In this document: positions 53,399 to 61,277 of the stretch, piece by piece | How the letters are laid out: the number at the start of each line of letters is the position of its first letter | Numbering within the stretch: the first letter of the stretch is position 1 | NCBI RefSeq assembly: GCF_027158205.1 | Contig: NZ_JAPVLU010000027.1 | Coordinates: 61,437-125,436 of the forward strand | Origin: Streptomyces sp. H39-S7 | Lineage (GTDB): Bacteria > Actinomycetota > Actinomycetes > Streptomycetales > Streptomycetaceae | Reading direction: 5' to 3' | Length of the DNA: 64,000 bases | Notes under the pieces: model-generated | Databases searched by the model: none | What the model was told of the DNA's origin: nothing | What the model saw: only the letters and a program-made list of their open reading frames with translations | Program-made: the position numbers and the translations under genes

Positions 53399-53728
53399 TT
53401 GATTGCCGTAGCCATGCCGTCTGAAGTCGCCGACGCTCTGGTGGGTGAAAAGCTGGCGATCCGTCCGGGCATTCGAGGCTCCGCCGCCGAGATCACCCTG
53501 ATCGGAATCACTGTGGCCGCGACCACCGTCAGCATCCTTCAGGGACCAGACACCTTCCTCAGACTCACGGAGATTATCCAGCACGCGTTCGGCAAGCGCA
53601 CCGGAATCACCGTCCAGATCACGGCGAAGGGCGAGAAAGTTTACATCGAGATTCCCGTCGACAGCGGGGGCGACGTCGCTACCGTAGCCCGTCGGATCCA
53701 GGACGCCCTGACAGAGGAAGACGAATAG
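53399..53728 (+). CDS. EACC1-like small conflict-system component
   Basis: A 109-residue protein. The centre is hydrophobic (AAEITLIGITVAATTVSIL) and the end has strand-helix segments ITVQITAKGEKVYIEIPVDS and DVATVARRIQDALTEEDE. This order matches the effector-associated constant component (EACC1) small proteins described with CHAT and other effectors in actinomycete conflict systems. TTG 53399 is the likely start (GAAAGGGG upstream); ATG 53414 is alternative. It follows the second CHAT gene by 64 bases. Confidence 0.6.
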   Translation: MIAVAMPSEVADALVGEKLAIRPGIRGSAAEITLIGITVAATTVSILQGPDTFLRLTEIIQHAFGKRTGITVQITAKGEKVYIEIPVDSGGDVATVARRIQDALTEEDE

Positions 53729-53860
53729 GGACTGTAGCTGCGGACCCTCCCGTTTGCGGCCCGGTCGGATAGGTTGGGATCCGCCTCGTGCCGACAGGAA
53801 TGGGTGATCTGCCTGATCGTCTCCGCGGCCATGGAAACTGCTCCTTACGGGGTTTGCGGG

Positions 53861-54631
53861 TCAGCGGTTGCGGGAGAACGCGATGCGTGGATCCGGCGCA
53901 CTAGCCGCAGGGGCCGAGACGGCGGGGGCAGGGGCCGGTGCCTTGCCGGGGAGCCCGGCGCGGGCAGGGCTGGCGGCGAGCGTGGCAGCGTTCATGACGG
54001 GATGCCTGCGATCGGCGCTGCTCTGGGCGCGGTCTTGGCTCGCTGCGGCGGCAGGAGCAGTCGGGCGGTGCGCGGCAATGTCCTGGGCGAGACGCGTGTG
54101 TACGGCCACCCTCAGATCGGCCTGGTTCATGGACACCGTGGCCCGTGCTGCTGCGCCCAGGGCCGCACCGCGGTCTGTTTCGCGGGGCAGTGTGTAGATG
54201 TCGAGTCGCTGGTCGTGCTTCCAGCCGTGCGCTTCGAGGAGCTGACCGCCGCGGACGGCGTTGTCGGCGGTGGCGGCGACGATGCCGAGCTGGGGGTGCT
54301 CGGCGAACGCCACGTCGGGCTCTGCTCGCTGGGAGCGGTCACGCACGGGGGGTGCGTCGGCTGACAGCTCGGGGTCGTATGCGGCATCCGCTTCGACCTG
54401 GTAGCCGGCCTTGCGCAGAATGGCGACGGCCCGCGTCGCCCTGCCCTGTCCATCGCGTTGCTGATCAGCGAGCGCGTACAGGGTGGGCTCGTGGGGGACG
54501 GGGCGGAAGTCGAAGCCGTTCAGCATCCAGGCCCTGGCGGCCGGGCGCTTGGGGTTGCTGGCGACAATGCCGAAGTCAGGGTGGTGGCCGATCGCGATGT
54601 CGGGCAGCGGGTCGTGCTCGGAGGTGGGCAT
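53861..54631 (-). CDS. Hypothetical protein with internal duplication
   Basis: A 256-residue protein with two related units: PDIAIGHHPDFGIVASNPKR with LNGFDFRPVPHEPTLYAL, and PDVAFAEHPQLGIVAATADN with LEAHGWKHDQRLDIYTLP. A helix DLRVAVHTRLAQDIAAH follows, then a long Ala/Pro tail with MNAATLAASPARAG, ending AFSRNR, a loose version of the shared tag. Converges on the EACC1-like gene. No family recognised; it resumes the minus-strand transfer block after the CHAT cassette. Confidence 0.65.
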   Translation of the reverse strand: MPTSEHDPLPDIAIGHHPDFGIVASNPKRPAARAWMLNGFDFRPVPHEPTLYALADQQRDGQGRATRAVAILRKAGYQVEADAAYDPELSADAPPVRDRSQRAEPDVAFAEHPQLGIVAATADNAVRGGQLLEAHGWKHDQRLDIYTLPRETDRGAALGAAARATVSMNQADLRVAVHTRLAQDIAAHRPTAPAAAASQDRAQSSADRRHPVMNAATLAASPARAGLPGKAPAPAPAVSAPAASAPDPRIAFSRNR

Positions 54632-55069
54632 GGCAGATCCATCCGGAAGGGGACTGAACGAGAAAGGGGGCGGGGGCGGACGGGGTTCTGCGGGTGCGGG
54701 TCATCGCGGGATCTCCAGGAAGGGGCACGGTCAGCGACCGAGAGCGGACGGGGAACGGACGGCGTTCTGTGGAACGGCTGGCGGACCGGATCCGCCCGGA
54801 GGCATCGGGTCGGTGAGAGCAGGTGAGGACGCACCGGTGGTCGCCGAGGTCCTGGACCGGCTGGCCGAGGCCCGGCTCACATCGCCGCCGTTGACCATAA
54901 GAAGGGGTGACCGTGATCCGGTCGGGATGCATGGCGACTCCTACGTGGCTGAACTGCCCGGCAGAGTGTGGCAAACAGCCGTAGCCGAGCGGTGGTGTGA
55001 GCGGATGGTTGGTCCAGGATGTGGCTGTGACGCGGCTTGGCCCGGCCGGACATGGGTGATATCCGGGCG
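54632..55069. other. 438-base interval, no firm gene
   Basis: Between two minus-strand transfer-block genes. One minus-strand frame, from an ATG near 54901 (MVNGGDVSRASASRSRTSAT) to TGA near 54734, ends SPSALGR like the tagged tails, but has no ribosome site and is only about 55 residues. It may be the remnant of a small tagged gene. Confidence 0.35.
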
Positions 55070-56101
55070 TCAGCGCGAGCGGCGTATGGCCCCCGAACTC
55101 GACGGCCCTGCCGGGGCCGGTGCACTGAGTGGGGCGTTGTGGAGAGCGGGCGCGGAGCGGGCGAGGGCCGCGCGCATGCGCTGTTCGGATTCGGAGGGTT
55201 TGCTGTCAGTCCGTCCGGTCAGGTGCTGGGCGGCACGGACTAGGGCTGGGCCGCTGCCACCCAGTTCGTCGGCGTGGTTCCAGCCCTCGGCGTTGCGGAA
55301 CTCCCGTTCCCGGTTCTGGTAGATCTCCTGCACCCAGGGCAGCGAGGCGGTGAGCTGCGCCGTGGTCTCCTGCCAGTCGCGCTGGAGCTGGGCGGCCCCT
55401 TCGAGATGGGTTCCGATCTCTCGGAGGCGCCGCAGATCGTTGCTGATCGGGCCGTCGAGGTAGTCGGCCGCGGTGGCCGCATCCTGGACGCTGGCGAGCA
55501 CGGCGGGTCCGTGTGCGAGAAACGTCTCGACGTGTTCCCAAGCAGCAGCGTCGCGGGCCACTTTGCCGTTGGCGTAGCCGGTTTCGTCGATGGGCCAGCC
55601 GTCCTGGTTGCAGAAGGAATCCGAGATCGCATCCCAGCGGGCCGTTGCCCGCTGGATGCCGTCGGCTGCGGCGGCCAATGCCCGGATCCGCACCGGCCAC
55701 ACCGCTTGGTCGTAGCGGGGCAGGAAGCGGCGTGCGATGTCGGTCGCAGCCCGGACGGGGTCGGCGCCGACCACGATGGCCCTCGGCGCGTTCGCGTCGC
55801 CGACCGAGTCCTCGCCCAGTCCTGCAGGTGCCAGCGCCCCGACGATGAACTCCGCCCCCCGCTGCGGATGGGTAGTGACGAGCAGACGATCGCTGCCCCT
55901 GGTCATGACGGCGGCCCGATGGGGCCGGTACTCGGAGGTGGCCCATTCCAGCGTTTGGTCATCCCATACCTCGTGGAACGGGTCCGCCCAGGCGGGGCCG
56001 GGACTTGGGCGGTGAGCGGTGGCGGCCCACGCGCCAGGCAGGCGGGCGGCGATCTGGGCCGCGAAGCGAACAAGGTCGGGATGGGCGTGCGGGTGGGGCA
56101 T
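55070..56101 (-). CDS. Hypothetical protein with shared C-terminal tag
   Basis: A 343-residue protein. Residues 1-140 look alpha/beta (AAVMTRGSDRLLVTTHPQRG, then IVVGADPVRAATDIARRFLP), and 140-300 long helices (IRALAAAADGIQRATARWDA, then NDLRRLREIGTHLEGAAQLQ). The end has EQRMRAALARSAPALHN and a tail finishing SGAIRRSR, the clearest instance of the shared motif far from the 27-37 kb block. ATG 56101 with CAGGAGTAC upstream. Function unknown. Confidence 0.7.
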   Translation of the reverse strand: MPHPHAHPDLVRFAAQIAARLPGAWAATAHRPSPGPAWADPFHEVWDDQTLEWATSEYRPHRAAVMTRGSDRLLVTTHPQRGAEFIVGALAPAGLGEDSVGDANAPRAIVVGADPVRAATDIARRFLPRYDQAVWPVRIRALAAAADGIQRATARWDAISDSFCNQDGWPIDETGYANGKVARDAAAWEHVETFLAHGPAVLASVQDAATAADYLDGPISNDLRRLREIGTHLEGAAQLQRDWQETTAQLTASLPWVQEIYQNREREFRNAEGWNHADELGGSGPALVRAAQHLTGRTDSKPSESEQRMRAALARSAPALHNAPLSAPAPAGPSSSGAIRRSR

Positions 56102-56118
56102 GTGGGTGTACTCCTGTT

Positions 56119-56331
56119 TCAGAGTTGCCGCCGACGCTCGGGCGGAGTACGGCGTGGAGTTGGCTCATGACGCGATGCGGAAGGTGCAGGCGCTCTTGGG
56201 TTCGCGGTGGTGCCGGCCCCGCTGGACGCAGGGGTCAGCAGCTCTTCGAACAGCCGCAGTTGTCCGGGGCGCATCGGGATGGGAAGCCGCAGGTGGAGTG
56301 AACCCACTGGGCTTTCACCGCATCCGGGCAT
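56119..56331 (-). CDS. Possible small hypothetical protein
   Basis: A 70-codon frame overlapping the end of the VirB4-like gene by 17 bases, with an internal ATG 56274 (MRPGQLRLFEELLTPASS) that gives 51 residues. The tail is Arg/Pro-rich (PTPRRTPPERRRQL). No ribosome site at either start, so this is weak; its only support is position in the operon. Confidence 0.3.
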   Translation of the reverse strand: MPGCGESPVGSLHLRLPIPMRPGQLRLFEELLTPASSGAGTTANPRAPAPSASRHEPTPRRTPPERRRQL

Positions 56332-57817
56332 CGGTGTCGAACAGATGGCGCTCGGCGGGGTGGAGGATGTGTTGCGTGATGAAGCTCCGACCTGCGACTT
56401 TCCACAGTCCTCGGCCCTTGGTGAGGGCGGAGACGGCCTGGGTTTCGACGCCGGTCAGGCCGAGCAGGGAGGCCGCGGCGGCGAGCTGGTCGGGCTCTTG
56501 GCGGTAGATGATCCGGGTGGAGCAGTCGGCCAGGAGCCCCTCGGCCAGGACTCGGCCGCGTGAGCCGGCACTGCCTGCGGACAGCAGGTCGGACAGGCGG
56601 TGGATCACCATCAGGTTGGCGATGCCCAGGCCGCGCGAGAGCTTCCACTGGGACTGCATGCGCTCCAGCAGGCCGACGTGGCGCATGACGCGCCATGCCT
56701 CGTCGTAGATCACCCAGCGCCTGCCTCCGTCGGGGTCGGAGAGCGCGGATTCCATCCAGGCGCTCGCGCAGGTCATGGCGAGCACCAGCGCGGTGTCGTC
56801 GCCGGAGCCGCCGAGGCGGGACAGGTCGATGGACAGCATGGGTGTAGTCGGGTCGAAGGCGACGGTGCTGGGGGCGTCGAACATGCCGGACAGGTCGCCG
56901 TGGACCAGGCGGCGTACGGCGTGTGCGAGGTCCTGGGCGGCGGGCCCGATGCGTCCGGTCTGGTCGCCGAGGGCCTGGTCGAGGCGTTCGGGGGAGCCGA
57001 GGATGTGGGCGATGTCGCCGAGTAGCGGCACGGTGCCGCGCGCTGCGGCGTCGGTGACGACCACGTCCAGTGCCAGGTCCAGGGCGGTGTGTTCCATCGG
57101 CAGCAGGTCCCGCTTGAGGACGGTGCGCGCGAGGCCGGCCAGGAGCAGAAGGCGCCGCTTGCGGATCTCGGTCGACCAGTCCTCTTCCCGTACCGAGGCG
57201 GGGCGGTCCGGGGCGTCCAACGGGTTGAGACGACCGGGCAGCCCTGGGCCCAGAGCGATGGTGTAGCCGCCGAGCGCGTGCGCGACGGTTGTCCATTCGC
57301 CCTTGGGGTCGCAGGGCACGTAGACCCGGTAGCCGTGCGCGATCGCCCGCATCGCGATGGACTTGGCCAGCGCGGACTTGCCCATACCGATGATCCCGGC
57401 GAGCACCGCGTTCGGGTTGGTGAAGCCCTCGATGCGCCCGCTGCTGTAGAGCGAGAACGGGTCGTAACAGAACGCCGCTTCGGCGTGGACGTCGCGGCCG
57501 ATGTAGATGCCGTCGGCGCCCAGGCCGCCCTCGGCGAGGAAGGGATAGGCGCCGGAGACGGTGGCGGTGGTCATCCGGTGGGCAGGCAGAGCGAGCTTGC
57601 CACCGCGCGCCGAGGAGTGTCCGGGGCGGCCGGACAGGGGGTAGGTGGGCCGTAGGTCCGGATCGAAGGTCTCCTGGTCGCGACCCTTGGTCGGGGTTTC
57701 GGCGAGGCGGGCCTGGCGGCGGGCGGTGGCGAAACCCGCGCGGGCGGCTCGCTGCTCGGCGCGCGAGGACTTGCGGGGGACGAACAGGTGGGAGGCGCTG
57801 GCGCGAGTCCTGGGCAT
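56315..57817 (-). CDS. VirB4-like conjugation ATPase
   Basis: A 500-residue AAA+ ATPase of the T4SS VirB4/TraC class. Walker A GIIGMGKSALAKS at residues 141-153, then YVPCDPKGEW with the conserved DPKGE; Walker B RWVIYDEAWRVM near 367-378; then MQSQWKLSRGLGIANLMVIH and HRLSDLLSAGSAG. ATP hydrolysis by this protein powers substrate transfer and pilus or channel assembly at the membrane. Shorter than classic VirB4, as expected when the N-terminal part is a separate SCO6880-like protein, encoded two genes upstream. Confidence 0.87.
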   Translation of the reverse strand: MPRTRASASHLFVPRKSSRAEQRAARAGFATARRQARLAETPTKGRDQETFDPDLRPTYPLSGRPGHSSARGGKLALPAHRMTTATVSGAYPFLAEGGLGADGIYIGRDVHAEAAFCYDPFSLYSSGRIEGFTNPNAVLAGIIGMGKSALAKSIAMRAIAHGYRVYVPCDPKGEWTTVAHALGGYTIALGPGLPGRLNPLDAPDRPASVREEDWSTEIRKRRLLLLAGLARTVLKRDLLPMEHTALDLALDVVVTDAAARGTVPLLGDIAHILGSPERLDQALGDQTGRIGPAAQDLAHAVRRLVHGDLSGMFDAPSTVAFDPTTPMLSIDLSRLGGSGDDTALVLAMTCASAWMESALSDPDGGRRWVIYDEAWRVMRHVGLLERMQSQWKLSRGLGIANLMVIHRLSDLLSAGSAGSRGRVLAEGLLADCSTRIIYRQEPDQLAAAASLLGLTGVETQAVSALTKGRGLWKVAGRSFITQHILHPAERHLFDTDARMR

Positions 57818-57844
57818 GAACGTTTCTCCGGTGCGGTGGTGGGG

Positions 57845-58297
57845 TCAGTAGCGGACGAGGCCGGTGAACGGCGCCTGGAGGTCCGCTGGGGTGGTCTGGC
57901 GGCGGACCAGGTGCGCGGTGCGCTGGTGGCGCTGGCAGATGGTCAGCTCCGGAGCGCCCTCTGGCACCCGGGCCCGGCACGCTTCGCGGTCGGGGACCTC
58001 CCCCGATTCGGTTCGGGGAGCCGCGTGGTAGGCGGTATGGACGTGTTCGGCGGCCTGCCAGATCCGGGTCCGGGCAACACGCAGCTGGCTGCCCTCGATC
58101 GGGACGAGCTGCCCGGTGCGGGCGGTATGCGCGTCGAACAGTCCGTGCAGGGAGATGAGGTGGGCGTGCAGGGCGTCCAACTCGGTGCGGGTGGTGACCA
58201 GCGGACCGCCGGGGACATTGAGTGCGCGGTGGAAGTCGAGGGCGGCGGTGGCGAAGGGCACGAAGTCCTGCGCGGTCGGGGTAGCGGTGCGGGACAT
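57845..58297 (-). CDS. Hypothetical protein between T4SS ATPase genes
   Basis: A 150-residue protein, mostly helical (FATAALDFHRALNVPGGPLV, then LDALHAHLISLHGLFDAHTA) with TICQRHQRTAHLVRRQTTP near the end. ATG 58297 with AAAGGG upstream. No family recognised. Its fixed position between the SCO6880-like and VirB4-like genes suggests a structural or chaperone role in the apparatus. Confidence 0.65.
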   Translation of the reverse strand: MSRTATPTAQDFVPFATAALDFHRALNVPGGPLVTTRTELDALHAHLISLHGLFDAHTARTGQLVPIEGSQLRVARTRIWQAAEHVHTAYHAAPRTESGEVPDREACRARVPEGAPELTICQRHQRTAHLVRRQTTPADLQAPFTGLVRY

Positions 58298-58330
58298 GGA
58301 GGTGCCCTTTCGAAGCGGGGTAGCGGCCGC

Positions 58331-59800
58331 TTAGGCGGCGAGGGCGAGGGGCATGGCGGCGGCGGTGAAGGCTTCGGCCTGCTGCCAGGTGAGCGGGCGC
58401 AGGTCGAGCTGGGCGCTGACCGCCGCGGTCTCCACGACCGCGCAGGCGGAGCGCAGTTGCTCCTCGGAGTCGGCGGAGACGGTCAGCAGGCCGGTCAGTG
58501 CGACATCGGCGTGGCCTGCGATGAGCTGGCGTTCGCGGGTCTTGATGTCCTGGTACTCGATCGAGTCGGCCTCGGAGTCGACCTGCCCGCGCCGGGCCCG
58601 CTCAGCAGCGTCCGCGATCACCGACGACTTCTTGCGCTGGACATCACGCAGCGCGGCATCCAGACCCTTCGGCGCGTAGGACAGCGACATCGTTCGCCGC
58701 ACCCCGGCGGTGAACAGCAGCTGATGCAGGAAGCCCGCGCTGGTCTCGGTCCTGGGCCAGTTCTCCACCCAGTACGTAGTGTGGAACGCGGTGTCGGTCG
58801 CGATGTGGTCGGCCTTCTCAACGACGACCACGGGGCCAGCAGCTGCCGGATCGGCTGCGGGGCGGCCGGAGGCGGACCAGCGGTCAAGGGATGCACCGGA
58901 GGCAGGGTCGTAGGCGGTCCGCACGACGGCCGCGATCTCGGTCGCCGACAGCCAGCCGGTGGGGTTGAGTCCGGCGGTGCGGGCCAACTGGTCGAACGTC
59001 GACGTCAGCTGGGACAGGACGCTGAACGCGCCGGTCAGCCCGCCACCGGCCTGGTTGATCAACCGTCGGGCAGCCTTGGCGTCCAGGGAAATCGCGACGT
59101 ACGCCTCGTGCGGGGCAGCGGCCGGTCCAGCGGAGGCGATCAGCTCGCTGTAGATCCTGCCTGCCATCGGAGCCTGGGGGTTGCCGTGCTCGGCCCAGTA
59201 CCGGCGCAGCGCGTCACCCGAGTCCGGCACGGTGCGCTCGATCACCTGGATCCGGGCGACCTGCCCGGTGCGCGCCAGCGCTGCCAGCGCGCGCCCCCAT
59301 CCGGAGACGTTGCGGTTCTGGGTGACGGGGTCGAGCAGGGCGTAGGCGCGGGAGGAGACCTTGGCGACGGCGGTCAGCGTGCCGGTGTGCGGATTGTGGA
59401 CCGCGCCGTAGCGGGCGTCGGGGGCGCTGACCACGCGCAGGCTGGCGGCGGTGCCGGGCAGGTGCAGCAGCCCCTCGCGCACCGGGCGGTGCGCGGGACG
59501 GGTCAGCCAGATCAGCTGACCGCGCACCCGACGCAGCAGATACCGGGCGACGATCGGCGCCCAGTCGGCCAAGGACCTGCCGCGATAGCGGAGGAAGACG
59601 CCCAGGGCGATGGCGGCCCACAGGGGGATGAGTTCCAGCGCGCCGACAACACCACCGGTGAGGATGACGGCGAGCAGCAGCAGACCGGTGAGGCCCACGA
59701 CAAGCAGCTGCGGGACGGTCAAGCCGAGCAGGACGCCGCGCCGGGAGCGGTGGGGGAACTTCACGGTGGCCGAGGCTTCGGCCTGGGGGTTGTGGGGCAT
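58331..59800 (-). CDS. SCO6880-family T4SS protein
   Basis: A 489-residue protein. Two transmembrane helices at about residues 25-70 (LLGLTVPQLLVVGLTGLLLL, then VGALELIPLWAAIALGVFLR) resemble VirB3/PrgI, and the soluble rest (GWGRALAALARTGQVARIQV, then YVAISLDAKAARRLINQAGG) resembles the N-terminal domain of VirB4. This is the SCO6880-family layout that pairs with a short VirB4 in actinomycetes. A leader frame precedes it (ATG 59865), and the main ATG has the TTGGAACCGCC context shared with the DUF4913 gene. Confidence 0.85.
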   Translation of the reverse strand: MPHNPQAEASATVKFPHRSRRGVLLGLTVPQLLVVGLTGLLLLAVILTGGVVGALELIPLWAAIALGVFLRYRGRSLADWAPIVARYLLRRVRGQLIWLTRPAHRPVREGLLHLPGTAASLRVVSAPDARYGAVHNPHTGTLTAVAKVSSRAYALLDPVTQNRNVSGWGRALAALARTGQVARIQVIERTVPDSGDALRRYWAEHGNPQAPMAGRIYSELIASAGPAAAPHEAYVAISLDAKAARRLINQAGGGLTGAFSVLSQLTSTFDQLARTAGLNPTGWLSATEIAAVVRTAYDPASGASLDRWSASGRPAADPAAAGPVVVVEKADHIATDTAFHTTYWVENWPRTETSAGFLHQLLFTAGVRRTMSLSYAPKGLDAALRDVQRKKSSVIADAAERARRGQVDSEADSIEYQDIKTRERQLIAGHADVALTGLLTVSADSEEQLRSACAVVETAAVSAQLDLRPLTWQQAEAFTAAAMPLALAA

Positions 59801-59865
59801 GGCGGTTCCAAACAGTGGGAAGGGGCAGGGACGGGCACGGGGCGCGGCGCTCTTCTGGAGGTCAT
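59761..59865 (-). promoter_or_regulatory. Leader reading frame (copy C) before SCO6880-like gene
   Basis: ATG ACC TCC AGA AGA GCG then CCG CGC CCC GTG: a 34-codon frame with GGAG upstream that overlaps the main start (59800) in another frame and ends at TGA 59761-59763. The first codons match copies A (34365) and B (39794). Spacing from leader start to main start is 65 bases here, 60 and 69 in the others. Confidence 0.55.
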
Positions 59866-59933
59866 CGAGGGACTCCGTTGCGAGGGGGGCGGGCTGCGGA
59901 TTGGTGCACTGCAGCCCGCCCCCGGGGCGGTGG

Positions 59934-61247
59934 TTAAGACCCGGGCGGTGGCTGTGTGGGGAAGACCCAGCTCGTCGGGGAGGGGGAGCCGGTCGCCGGG
60001 GGACCGGTATCGGGCGTGGGCGGTGCCATGGCAGGTTGGGCGGTAGGTCCGCCGTCAGGGCTTTCGGAGGGTCGGTTGATCAGCGGCGGCAGGCCGGGGC
60101 GCTGGATGAGGGGCTGGCCCTTGTCGCCCGGTGCGCCCGGGTCTTCGCCGAAGCGGAAGTTGGTCTGCGGCTGTGGCGGTCCGGGGTCGATGCCCTCTTC
60201 GCTGGTGTTGCCGGAGGGGTCGATGCCGGAGGCGACGCCATCGGCACCGGTGCCGGGGACCTGGCTGGGTCCCTGGGGGGCGGGGGTTCCGGTGCTGGCC
60301 TGCATGGCGAGGCTGCCCGCGGTCTTGGCTGCTCCGGCGGCGACGGCTATCCCGGCGACGCCGGTGCGGTGCAGGTCGTCGTGGCCGCTGCCGTCGGTGG
60401 CCCAGTGCACGAACTTGTAGGTGGTGTAGGGGCAGAGCAATACCAGGATCATGACGACGATGCCGGCCATCGCGTCCGACAGGGCGGCCATGCCGTCCTG
60501 CGGGTCCGACTTGCCCATCGCGGAGACGCCGATCAGGAAGACCACCGTCATCAGGAGCTTGCTGACGACCAGGGTGGCGGTGGCTTCGATCCAGCCCCGC
60601 CGCCAGCGCTTGGCGACCTCCCAGCCTCCACCTGAACCGGCGAAGACCGCGAGCGCGACCAGGACCAGGACGCCAACCTTGCGGGCGACCATGACGCCCC
60701 AGTACATGAACGCGCCGATCGCGCAGCCCACGGCGACCACGGCTGGGACCGTCCAGCCCAGGCCGTACATCGCCCCCAGTTCGTTGACCTTAACGACGCG
60801 GCGGATCGCGTCGTCGGTGGAGGTGTTGGCTGCTTGGAACAAACCGTCGGACAGCGCGTCAACCACGGTGATGGCCACCGAGGTGAAGGCGATGGCGCAG
60901 AAGGAGAACAGGACGCCGGTCATCGTGCCGATGACGGCTTGGGCGAGGGCGCGTTCGTCGCGTCGCCAGGCGGCGGACATCAGCTGCAGGCAGAACGTCC
61001 CCACGGTCAGGACGAGACCGATGGGTAGCAGCAGCTCGTAGTTCTCGCGGAACCAAGGGGCGTTGAGGTTGATGGCGGTGGTCTCGTTGACGGCCTTGGC
61101 CGCGAGGTCGGCGGCGCTGGCCGCCAGTTCTCCTGCGGATTTCGCGATCCACGCGCCGATGCCGTCGGTGACGGTTCCGGCAGGGTTGCTGACGAAATCG
61201 ACGGCGTCGCAGACGCTGCCCATCAGGGGAAGGTCACAGACTCCCAT
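59934..61247 (-). CDS. VirB6/TrbL-like T4SS membrane protein
   Basis: A 437-residue polytopic protein. It begins MGVCDLPLMGSVCDAVDFVS, the usual start of actinomycete SCO6881-type proteins. About six to seven helices follow (LLLPIGLVLTVGTFCLQLMS, GTMTGVLFSFCAIAFTSVAI, VAVGCAIGAFMYWGVMVA, GVLVLVALAVFAGSGGGWE, LVVSKLLMTVVFLIGVSAMG, GIVVMILVLLCPYTTYKFV). The last 130 residues are a disordered Gly/Pro-rich tail. Probably the inner-membrane channel component. Confidence 0.82.
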   Translation of the reverse strand: MGVCDLPLMGSVCDAVDFVSNPAGTVTDGIGAWIAKSAGELAASAADLAAKAVNETTAINLNAPWFRENYELLLPIGLVLTVGTFCLQLMSAAWRRDERALAQAVIGTMTGVLFSFCAIAFTSVAITVVDALSDGLFQAANTSTDDAIRRVVKVNELGAMYGLGWTVPAVVAVGCAIGAFMYWGVMVARKVGVLVLVALAVFAGSGGGWEVAKRWRRGWIEATATLVVSKLLMTVVFLIGVSAMGKSDPQDGMAALSDAMAGIVVMILVLLCPYTTYKFVHWATDGSGHDDLHRTGVAGIAVAAGAAKTAGSLAMQASTGTPAPQGPSQVPGTGADGVASGIDPSGNTSEEGIDPGPPQPQTNFRFGEDPGAPGDKGQPLIQRPGLPPLINRPSESPDGGPTAQPAMAPPTPDTGPPATGSPSPTSWVFPTQPPPGS

Positions 61248-61277
61248 GGCAATACCTCCTTTCTGTTCGGGACGGAC

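Noticed and set aside
57788..60046. A 752-codon plus-strand Gly/Val/Asp-rich frame
   Set aside because: Low-complexity antisense of the SCO6880-like gene, which has transmembrane helices and family motifs on the other strand.
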